A program made the translations under genes and the position numbers. Of a DNA stretch of 13,865 bases, positions 8,549-13,865 are shown piece by piece. The stretch's first letter is position 1, and the number at the start of each line of letters is the position of its first letter. Source of the DNA: Coemansia sp. RSA 922 (Eukaryota > Kickxellomycota > Kickxellomycetes > Kickxellales > Kickxellaceae); contig JANBQS010000663.1 of NCBI GenBank assembly GCA_027577415.1, positions 1 through 13,865 on the forward strand, read 5' to 3'. The notes under the pieces were generated by a model. That model worked only from the letters and a program-made list of their open reading frames with translations. It was not told the DNA's origin and made no database searches.

Positions 8549-8566
8549 GTAAACACATTTGTTTAC
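8549..8566. promoter_or_regulatory. Inverted pair of forkhead-type sites (GTAAACA-N4-TGTTTAC)
   Basis: Two perfect copies of the forkhead consensus GTAAACA face each other across a 4-bp spacer, about 46 bp upstream of the Myb-repeat TATA box. GTAAACA is the core bound by fungal Fkh-type and animal FOX proteins. Forkhead control of the Myb-repeat gene is inferred from sequence and position. Confidence 0.5.
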
Positions 8567-9190
8567 CCTTATCCAAAAGAAAAAAACACCCACGGAAAAA
8601 AAATCAAGAGGGATAGCAAATTAAAAGTATTTTAAGAAAGTAAAGATGAATGCGGGCGCAGCACACACAAAGAAAAAGGAGAACAATAAGGTCAGTTGAG
8701 TTGACGCATGCGACTTGCCGGAGTAAAGAAAAAAAAAATAAAGTGGGGTGAGAGGATGGGGAGTGGAGAGGGCTCGGTGGAAGATTGTTGTATATTTGAG
8801 TCTGGTGGGGTATTCTCTCTTGTTTTTTTTTTTTTGTTTTAAAGAAACAAACATTTTTTTTAGATGGATATTCAATAAACCCTTTTTTAGACTTGTGCAT
8901 GACTTGTTGTTTGAGCGGCTCTCTTTTTTTTGCGATTTGACGATCCTTTTTATATTCAGATGACGATGCCTTCTTTCCGTATACCCTGGCCTTGGCCTAT
9001 CACTGACAACAACAAAAAAGTGGATGTGCATAAATTGAAAGAGAGTAACTGGAAAAAAAAAGACAACCTGCATTAATGAAAAAAATCCTCTCTTTTTTTG
9101 CATGGAAATTTAGTGGGGGGGGAAGAGCCGAGCCAAAAAAAATAAAAAAGATTTGCACTAAATTGAGCCGATACATGCATATATTTGCAT

Positions 9191-10546
9191 TTACAATGTG
9201 ACTATATGTGAAGCAGCCTTTTCCAATCGGTTCATGACAGCCAAACCCTCGTGTTTATCATCTACGCCTTGCACAAGTATACAGTCCACATGATCGGTCT
9301 CATCCAAAGACCTAAGAAGGGCGAATATGCGCTTGGCCAAGTCCTTTGCATCATCAACGCAATGCACAGTCAGCGTGCAGTTCTCAGGTGCACGCAACGC
9401 AACAGGCGTAACAATGACGACGCCAATCTTGGCACACGACATTTCATCTATACATTGCTGCATACCCTGATTGCCGCCCTTGAATAAGTATACGGGCGCT
9501 GTAGGCGAATAGTGCCGATACTTCATGCCCGGAGTGGTTGGCGCGCTTTCCAGCTCGGCGCTGCTAAAGTCTCGCCGGTAGACACGCAGTCGCTGGCCCC
9601 AAGCATCCCCACCCAGCGAGCGTAGTGCCTCGACTGTTACTCCTCCGGGACGCAAAACGCAGGGCGATAGGTGCCCCTCCACATGGGCGGTGGCAGAGTA
9701 GGCGTCAACGACGGTGCTTTCTACGCCGACCGCGCATGCCCCTCCGTCGACTATCAGCGGTATGCGGCCTTTCAAGTCATGGCTTACGTGCGCAGCAGTT
9801 GTGGGTGACGGCCGGCCTGACGCGTTGGCGCTGGGTGCGGCTAAGGGAAGCCCGCTGGCGGCTATTATGGCGCGTGCTACTGGGTGCGAAGGAAAGCGCA
9901 CTGCTACTGTGGAGCCATGACCTCCGATAACGGCTAGCGGAATGCAGGCGGGGCGTGGCACTACGATGGTCAATGCTCCAGGCCAGAATTTCCGTATAGC
10001 CGAATGGTAAATACGAGGGATCTCTGGCCACACTCCGTCACCGCCACTAAGCCGATCCTCTTCCTCTGCATCAAGCAAACGCTGCCTCAGCCAGCTGCTT
10101 TCCAACGACGCGTCATCAGTGCCCAAGAACGGAGCATCTTCACTCGTATTGGAGTCGGAGGCTGGCAGGTGGTAGAGCGAGCGCAGCATACGCACCGACG
10201 ACACATGTACGATAAGCGGGTTGTCTGAGGGCCTGCCCTTGGCGCTGAATATGGTGCTCACTGCGTTGGCGTCTAGGGCATTGGCTGCCAGTCCGTATAC
10301 GGTCTCAGTCGGAATGGCTATACTCCGGTTGAGCCGCAGCTCGTGGCGGCTCGCTGCGATCCAAGTATCTGTGGCCTTTGGGGTGGCTGTGAACCTACTG
10401 TCTTCTATTCCGCCAGGGAACTGTAGGTGATCGGCGTCAATGGCTTCGATAGGCCGCGTATTGAATTGGTCGGTTATTGTCGGCGACATTCCAGTAATGG
10501 AGCTTTGTAAGTACTTGCGAAATGAAATACTAGCACAACGCAGCAT
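9191..10546 (-). CDS. SUA5: Threonylcarbamoyl-AMP synthase Sua5 (YrdC plus Sua5 domains), two possible start codons
   Basis: Sua5 makes threonylcarbamoyl-AMP from threonine, bicarbonate and ATP, the first step in N6-threonylcarbamoyladenosine (t6A37) synthesis on ANN-decoding tRNAs. From the ATG at 10546 the protein has 451 residues. The YrdC domain shows PTETVYGLAANALD (79-92), KGRPSDNPLIVH (103-114), KFWPGALTIVV (186-196), PLAAPSANASG (234-244) and DGGACAVGVESTVVD (267-281). The C-terminal Sua5 domain begins after TTPGMKYRHYSP (337-348). An acidic insertion of about 45 residues (about 128-175) interrupts YrdC. Residues 1-19 lack acidic residues and contain R3, R10 and K11, resembling a mitochondrial presequence. 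A second in-frame ATG at 10489 (M20) gives 432 residues, close to yeast Sua5 (426). The frame remains open upstream to 10804, but that part crosses the promoter and MRE11. It diverges from MRE11. Confidence 0.95.
   Translation of the reverse strand: MLRCASISFRKYLQSSITGMSPTITDQFNTRPIEAIDADHLQFPGGIEDSRFTATPKATDTWIAASRHELRLNRSIAIPTETVYGLAANALDANAVSTIFSAKGRPSDNPLIVHVSSVRMLRSLYHLPASDSNTSEDAPFLGTDDASLESSWLRQRLLDAEEEDRLSGGDGVWPEIPRIYHSAIRKFWPGALTIVVPRPACIPLAVIGGHGSTVAVRFPSHPVARAIIAASGLPLAAPSANASGRPSPTTAAHVSHDLKGRIPLIVDGGACAVGVESTVVDAYSATAHVEGHLSPCVLRPGGVTVEALRSLGGDAWGQRLRVYRRDFSSAELESAPTTPGMKYRHYSPTAPVYLFKGGNQGMQQCIDEMSCAKIGVVIVTPVALRAPENCTLTVHCVDDAKDLAKRIFALLRSLDETDHVDCILVQGVDDKHEGLAVMNRLEKAASHIVTL
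10487..10489 (-). other. Alternative in-frame start codon of SUA5 (M20)
   Basis: The second in-frame ATG, context GGAATGT with a purine at -3, is better than the first at 10546 (T at -3, C at +4). Starting here removes the presequence-like residues 1-19 and gives a protein of cytosolic Sua5 length. Use of this start is inferred. Confidence 0.5.
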
Positions 10547-10550
10547 ACAT
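10530..10550 (-). promoter_or_regulatory. Six-codon uORF overlapping the first SUA5 start codon
   Basis: The first ATG downstream of the SUA5 TATA box is at 10550, 4 nt before and out of frame with the SUA5 ATG at 10546. It encodes MYAALC and stops at TAG (10532-10530), inside the presequence coding region and 41 nt before the second SUA5 ATG. Both 10550 and 10546 have weak contexts (T at -3). This arrangement could lower use of the first start and favour initiation at 10489. The sequence is certain; translation is inferred. Confidence 0.55.
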
Positions 10551-10581
10551 AAATAATAAATAATAAAATTGAAATAGAAAA

Positions 10582-10614
10582 AAAGAGTTGTGAAGAGAAA
10601 GAAAGAGTTGTGAA
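10582..10614. repeat. Two 13-bp direct repeats in the SUA5 leader
   Basis: AAAGAGTTGTGAA occurs at 10582-10594 and again at 10602-10614 with a 20-bp period. On the SUA5 sense strand this reads TTCACAACTCTTT. The copies fall 9-41 bp downstream of the TATA box, where transcription would start, so they may define initiation sites or reflect a local duplication. Confidence 0.7.
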
Positions 10615-10622
10615 AATAAAAA

Positions 10623-10630
10623 AATTTATA
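10623..10630 (-). promoter_or_regulatory. TATA box of SUA5
   Basis: The minus strand reads TATAAATT, 77 bp upstream of the first SUA5 ATG and 73 bp upstream of the uORF ATG. The distance resembles that for the UNC93-like gene (84 bp). Confidence 0.5.
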
Positions 10631-10635
10631 CGCTA

Positions 10636-10655
10636 TGATCACCAATTTTTGATCA
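10636..10655. promoter_or_regulatory. CCAAT motif flanked by two TGATCA palindromes
   Basis: TGATCA at 10636-10641 and 10650-10655 are separated by 8 bp that start with CCAAT (10642-10646), the core of HAP/NF-Y sites. It lies near the centre of the divergent spacer, just upstream of the SUA5 TATA box, so it could serve both genes. A functional role is inferred. Confidence 0.35.
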
Positions 10656-10718
10656 GACTTGTACTTGAATAGAGCAACAAACACGTTGCACACACACTCT
10701 CTGTCAAATTCAACATTT

Positions 10719-10742
10719 ATGTATTTTTCTCCTTTACAATGA
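10719..10742 (+). promoter_or_regulatory. Seven-codon uORF ending in an ATGA overlap with the MRE11 start
   Basis: An ATG at 10719 opens a frame encoding MYFSPLQ that stops at TGA (10740-10742), overlapping the MRE11 ATG (10739-10741) as ATGA. This geometry can allow termination-coupled reinitiation. It matters only if MRE11 transcripts start upstream of 10719, which cannot be judged because no TATA box is evident. Confidence 0.45.
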
Positions 10743-13000
10743 CTTTGGTTGCTGATGGCGACGGCGCTAATACGCTGTCGATACTCGTAGCGACCGACAA
10801 CCACCTAGGGTACTTGGAGCGAGATCCTATCCGCGGACAGGACTCTTTCTACGCGTTCAGCGAGATCATGCAGTTGGCGCGAGACCGCAAAGTAGACATG
10901 GTGCTTTTAGGCGGCGACCTATTCCACGACAACAAGCCGTCCCGCAAGTGTCTTCACCAGGCACTAACAGTATTTAAATCGAACTGTCTTGGACCCGATC
11001 CCGTATCCATAGAGTACCTGAGCGACCCGTCGGTGGACTTTGCCTCTAATGCTTGTGTCAATTACGAAGACCCCAACATGAATATCAGCCTACCCGTATT
11101 CTCCATCCACGGCAACCATGATGACCCGTCTGGCGACGGAAATCTGTCGGCGATGGATATGCTGGCGGCCTGTGGATTGGTCAATTACTTTGGAAGGCAG
11201 GCTGAAATCGAGCATGTCCGCGTGTCGCCAGTGCTGCTGCGCAAGGGCGAGACTAGGCTGGCGCTGTATGGGCTGGGCAACATCCGCGACGAGCGACTGC
11301 ACCGGACCATGGCACGGAACAACGTTACTATGTGCCAGCCGACTGAGGACCAGGGCCGATGGTTCAACCTCATGGTGCTGCACCAGAACCGGGCTGCGCA
11401 TGGTCCAAAGAACCATATTCCGGAGCATTTTCTCAGCGAGTTCCTTGACTTTATCGTCTGGGGCCACGAGCACCAGTGCCTGGTCGACCCCGAATACAAC
11501 CACCAACGCGCCTTTTACGTATCACAGCCCGGGTCTTCTGTTGCCACTGCCCTGTCATCCGGCGAGGCAACGCCCAAGCATGTGGCGGTGTTGAGAGTCA
11601 ACCGGCGGAACTTCAAGCTGGAGAAAATCAGACTGAAAAACGTACGACCCTTTGTCATCGATGACGTCGTACTGGCTGCTGTGCCGTCTCTGTCGCCGCA
11701 GAGTACCGAGGATGAGATCGTCGAGTATCTGAGACGCAAAGTAGAGCGCATGCTGGTCAGTGCGCAGCAGCAGTACCAGGAACAGATCGAGGAGGCTGCT
11801 GAGGGGGTGGAGCTGGCACTGGGTCCACAGCCAAAGCCCTTGGTGCGGCTGCGAGTCGAGTATAGTGGCGGGTTCGAGAGCTTTCATCCGCAGCGGTTCG
11901 GCCTTTTGTTTGCTGACAGGGTTGCTAATCCCCGCGACATTATATACTTTTTCCGCAAGACTCGCACCTCAGCACCCACAGTTAGTACTCAAGGGTCTGC
12001 TGCTAGTTCGCGTTCGGTTCCAGCGCCAGTGGACGCGTTTCATGTGGAGAGTCTTATTGGCGAGTTCCTTGATGACTCTAGTATGCGGATGCTGGTCGAT
12101 TTGGAGTTGGCTGAGGCTGTTCGCCTCTTTGTCCAAAAGGGCGATGCTGATGCTATTACCCAGTCACTCAAGACTACGATTATTGATACGCAGCGGCGAG
12201 TATTGGAAGAGACTGTTGGTGATGAGGAGCAGTTGGAATCGAGGATTGGACTTACTCGTGTGGCGCGTCGTCAGCATGCCGTGGAGAGTGGACATGGGCT
12301 GGTCGATTCATTGAGATCTGACACTGTCGTCGCTGTGCCTGTGGTGGCTGGTAAAAGAGCGGCGGTTACTACTACGGATCGCAATGCCATTAAAGAGTTT
12401 GAGCGTATTGCTGCCACATCCACATCTGTTGGCGAGTCGGCTGAGCAGGATTCTGGTAGCAGTGATAAGGAAGCCAACGATGATTTCCGTCAAGACCTAT
12501 TGGCCCCCGCTACTCGTGGAAGACGCCCGACAAAGACAGCATCGGCGCTTGGCAAGCGTCCTCGCGCCAAACAACAAATTTCTAAACCTGTTAGTGAATC
12601 CAGTAGTGACGGAGATGATTTTGTGTCTCCTACTAGCTCAGCACCGCAGATCACTAGGCCGTCACGCAATGTGAGGACTACCTTGGCTTTGGCGTCTACT
12701 GCTTCGCGGGCTTCGGTTAGCGTGTCGGATGATGATATAGAGGATAGCGAAGATGCTAGTCTTCCGAGCAGCATTGTGTCGCCGCCGGCTAAGCGCGGGA
12801 GAGGTGCGACTAGGACAACTGCGGCGAGTAAGCGGGGCGCTACGGGACGGGGTCGTGGGAGAGGGCGGGGCGCGTCGCAGCGCACTGTTAGTTCGCTGGC
12901 TAGTCAGATGCCTGCTGTGGCAATTGACGATGATGACGACGATGCTTCTGTTACAAACAGTCGTGGATTCGGAGGCTTTTCTTTGAGAAAACGCACGTGA
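10739..13000 (+). CDS. MRE11: Double-strand-break repair nuclease Mre11
   Basis: Mre11 is the manganese-dependent exo/endonuclease of the Mre11-Rad50-Nbs1/Xrs2 complex, acting in the nucleus in break sensing, end resection and telomere maintenance. The protein has 753 residues (yeast 692, human 708). Phosphoesterase motifs are in order: DNHLGY (20-25), GGDLFHDNKPS (58-68), the eukaryotic NYEDPNMNISLPVF segment (108-121), HGNHDDP (124-130), LHQN (214-217) and WGHEHQC (241-247). All expected metal-ligand Asp, His and Asn residues are present. The capping/Rad50-binding region extends to about 500. The tail from about 540 is disordered and Ser-rich, with acidic stretches (663-672), a basic RG-rich segment (686-711, including GRGRGRGRG) and AVAIDDDDDD (726-734), which looks like a SUMO-interacting motif. 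The RG segment parallels the arginine-methylated GAR motif of human MRE11. The ATG at 10739 is the only start consistent with the conserved N-terminus. Confidence 0.97.
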   Translation: MTLVADGDGANTLSILVATDNHLGYLERDPIRGQDSFYAFSEIMQLARDRKVDMVLLGGDLFHDNKPSRKCLHQALTVFKSNCLGPDPVSIEYLSDPSVDFASNACVNYEDPNMNISLPVFSIHGNHDDPSGDGNLSAMDMLAACGLVNYFGRQAEIEHVRVSPVLLRKGETRLALYGLGNIRDERLHRTMARNNVTMCQPTEDQGRWFNLMVLHQNRAAHGPKNHIPEHFLSEFLDFIVWGHEHQCLVDPEYNHQRAFYVSQPGSSVATALSSGEATPKHVAVLRVNRRNFKLEKIRLKNVRPFVIDDVVLAAVPSLSPQSTEDEIVEYLRRKVERMLVSAQQQYQEQIEEAAEGVELALGPQPKPLVRLRVEYSGGFESFHPQRFGLLFADRVANPRDIIYFFRKTRTSAPTVSTQGSAASSRSVPAPVDAFHVESLIGEFLDDSSMRMLVDLELAEAVRLFVQKGDADAITQSLKTTIIDTQRRVLEETVGDEEQLESRIGLTRVARRQHAVESGHGLVDSLRSDTVVAVPVVAGKRAAVTTTDRNAIKEFERIAATSTSVGESAEQDSGSSDKEANDDFRQDLLAPATRGRRPTKTASALGKRPRAKQQISKPVSESSSDGDDFVSPTSSAPQITRPSRNVRTTLALASTASRASVSVSDDDIEDSEDASLPSSIVSPPAKRGRGATRTTAASKRGATGRGRGRGRGASQRTVSSLASQMPAVAIDDDDDDASVTNSRGFGGFSLRKRT

Positions 13001-13131
13001 TCAAAAATTAATCAAATCAAATCCACCCTTTATTCCAATAACCGCAGCAAACCGCAAAAGTAATTCTATTTCTTTTTACCAACTGTTTAAATTGTTTTAT
13101 TTTTGCATTTATATATTTTTCTTTTTTCGTG
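13001..13131 (+). promoter_or_regulatory. MRE11 to VMS1 spacer
   Basis: This 131-bp AT-rich spacer between tandem genes must hold the MRE11 3' end and the VMS1 promoter. There is no canonical AATAAA. T-rich stretches lead up to the VMS1 ATG, and no ATG occurs in the spacer, supporting the assigned VMS1 start. The TATATATT at 13110-13117 is too close to that ATG to serve as a standard TATA box. Confidence 0.5.
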
Positions 13132-13865
13132 ATGAGCGCAACTATCGACAAGGGCAAGGGCGTTAGTAAGCCTAGCGCCAAGGTGAAGCAGCAGAAGTTT
13201 AGTATTTTCCATTTCCCTCCTTCTATACTTGAGGACCTCCGTCTATCGCCCGAACTCAACCGCCTAGCCAGTAGCCAGTCGAAGGAAGTAACTGGCGAAC
13301 AAGCGCCAGACGATGTCATGCTACGGGCGTTCGACTCGGCACGTATAGCCCAACCCACCTGTCACACGTGTGGTGGTGAGCAGTTTGACAGCGCCGAAGA
13401 CCAGCGGCTACACTTTAAGACGGCGTGGCATAGACGTAACTTTGCTCGCAAAATGGAGTGGCGCAAAAAGAACCCCGACGAAACTGCTGCAGCTGTTGGC
13501 GAGTACCCGTGGACACCTCTATCGCGCGACGATGACGACAATGAAACCGGAGCGGAGCTGAGTGACGTTGATGAGGATGAGGATGATGAGGATGAGGATG
13601 ATCGGGATGCGTTTGATAGTGATCTGCTGGTCGCATCGAGGAAGCGCGGTAAGGGCGGCTCGAGGCTGTCGTCGGGGCTGCTCTGGTTTGTAAGCGGCAG
13701 TAGCGAGGGTTTGGATATGATCACTGTGTATGGCGTGCATCGGCGTATACTGGTGGCAAAGGGCACGCATGGGATCCACATTGACGCTGGCGAAGTGCTC
13801 GCTGAGCTCAAGCGGCTGCAGCTGCCACTGGCGGCGCAGCGGACGCAGGCGGAGCTGAAGCAGCA
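13132..13865 (+). CDS. VMS1: Vms1/ANKZF1-type peptidyl-tRNA cleaving factor (3' end cut by window edge)
   Basis: Vms1 (ANKZF1 in animals) releases nascent chains from stalled 60S ribosomes by cutting peptidyl-tRNA and is part of ribosome-associated quality control; it also partners with Cdc48/p97. The first 244 codons are present with no intron. A C2H2 zinc finger at 77-100 has C77, C80, H94 and H100 (CX2CX13HX5H), followed by the typical WHRRNFARKM stretch. An acidic Asp/Glu run (145-159) precedes a basic patch, and from about 181 (GLLWFVSG, then LDMITVYGVHRRI) the VLRF1 release-factor-like domain begins. Its catalytic glutamine, the ankyrin repeats and the C-terminal VIM helix would lie beyond the edge (family length roughly 630-730). 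The ATG at 13132 is the first after the MRE11 stop and gives a basic N-terminal tail ahead of the zinc finger. The identification rests on zinc finger plus VLRF1 order. Confidence 0.88.
   Translation, partial: MSATIDKGKGVSKPSAKVKQQKFSIFHFPPSILEDLRLSPELNRLASSQSKEVTGEQAPDDVMLRAFDSARIAQPTCHTCGGEQFDSAEDQRLHFKTAWHRRNFARKMEWRKKNPDETAAAVGEYPWTPLSRDDDDNETGAELSDVDEDEDDEDEDDRDAFDSDLLVASRKRGKGGSRLSSGLLWFVSGSSEGLDMITVYGVHRRILVAKGTHGIHIDAGEVLAELKRLQLPLAAQRTQAELKQ
13570..13602 (+). repeat. GAT/GAG codon repeat encoding an acidic run in VMS1
   Basis: Imperfect tandem GAT and GAG triplets encode a stretch of Asp and Glu between the zinc finger and the VLRF1 domain. The pattern is a trinucleotide microsatellite and is likely to vary in length between strains without shifting frame. 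Confidence 0.7.

Larger units (their letters stand above)
8363..9190. promoter_or_regulatory. Long spacer upstream of the Myb-repeat gene; no gene supported
   Basis: This 828-bp spacer is the longest in the window and lies between the Myb-repeat start and the SUA5 stop, both on the minus strand. The part near the Myb-repeat gene is a recognisable promoter with a TATA box, pyrimidine-rich leader and inverted forkhead-like sites. Farther out are homopolymer runs (13 T at about 8822-8834, nine G at about 9114-9122) and a second TATA-like element at 8947-8954 on the minus strand. Short open frames at 8604-8900 and 8621-9103 are Lys/Phe/Ser-rich translations of these tracts and are not called. I found no tRNA or snRNA. 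No AATAAA is evident for SUA5. Confidence 0.5.
10547..10738. promoter_or_regulatory. Divergent 192-bp spacer between SUA5 and MRE11
   Basis: Both genes start outward from this spacer. A minus-strand TATAAATT (10623-10630) serves SUA5. A CCAAT (10642-10646) lies between two TGATCA palindromes (10636-10641 and 10650-10655). A 13-bp direct repeat, AAAGAGTTGTGAA, occurs at 10582-10594 and 10602-10614, 20 bp apart, in the SUA5 leader. No TATA box is evident for MRE11. Each gene has a small uORF at its start. Bidirectional activity is inferred from layout. Confidence 0.65.

Noticed and set aside
8960..9006. Possible C/D-box snoRNA (ATGACGA at 8960-8966, CTGA at 9003-9006)
   Set aside because: The C box has one mismatch, no terminal stem pairs the flanks, and I could not match a guide stretch to rRNA. 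A snoRNA covariance scan and small-RNA data would settle it.
8604..9103. Two overlapping minus-strand open frames (98 and 160 codons) in the long spacer
   Set aside because: Both translate to Lys/Phe/Ser-rich strings driven by homopolymers, overlap each other in different frames and show no domain or conserved motif.
10547..10804. Upstream extension of SUA5 to an ATG at 10804
   Set aside because: It would cross the divergent promoter including the TATA box and run antisense to the first codons of MRE11; both better starts lie downstream.
11090..11887. Several open frames antisense or out of frame within MRE11
   Set aside because: They overlap the well-conserved MRE11 catalytic region and are explained by the codon bias of the real gene.
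13110..13117. TATATATT upstream of VMS1 as a TATA box
   Set aside because: It is only about 15-20 bp before the ATG, so a transcript started at the usual distance would begin inside the coding region.

Overview
This window looks like nuclear DNA of a compact, intron-poor fungal genome. Seven protein-coding genes are packed into 13.9 kb, every coding region is one uninterrupted frame, coding DNA is fairly GC-balanced and the gaps are AT-rich with long A/T runs. Five genes are eukaryotic housekeeping families (NBP35, a DHX57/YLR419W-type helicase, SUA5, MRE11, VMS1/ANKZF1). A fungal-type UNC93-like transporter and a protein of degenerate Myb repeats complete the set. An early-diverging fungus, perhaps a kickxellomycete, fits best, but that placement is impression only and not proved by anything in the window.

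Layout: NBP35 (minus, 3' end cut off by the left edge) shares a 241-bp divergent spacer with the DHX57-like helicase gene (plus). The helicase gene converges on the UNC93-like gene (minus) with only 7 bp between stop codons. The Myb-repeat gene (minus) and SUA5 (minus) follow, separated by an 828-bp gap, the longest non-coding stretch here. SUA5 and MRE11 (plus) diverge from a 192-bp spacer. After MRE11, 131 bp lead to VMS1 (plus, cut off by the right edge). There is no operon logic; each gene appears to have its own promoter. TATA boxes can be placed for the UNC93-like, Myb-repeat and SUA5 genes, and canonical AATAAA signals for the UNC93-like and Myb-repeat genes.

Functionally the genes cover cytosolic Fe-S assembly (NBP35), a ribosome/RNA-linked DExH helicase, tRNA t6A synthesis (SUA5), double-strand-break repair (MRE11) and ribosome-associated quality control (VMS1). 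I saw no mobile element, tRNA, rRNA, CRISPR array or horizontally acquired cassette, and no clear new multi-gene system.

The most interesting signals are regulatory. SUA5 has two in-frame starts, the first preceding a mitochondrial-presequence-like stretch, and a six-codon uORF overlaps that first start. The divergent partner MRE11 has its own seven-codon uORF ending in an ATGA overlap with its start codon. A perfect inverted pair of forkhead-type sites lies upstream of the Myb-repeat gene's TATA box. The helicase and UNC93-like genes have almost no room for separate 3' ends. All seven genes have T-rich DNA just upstream of the start codon.
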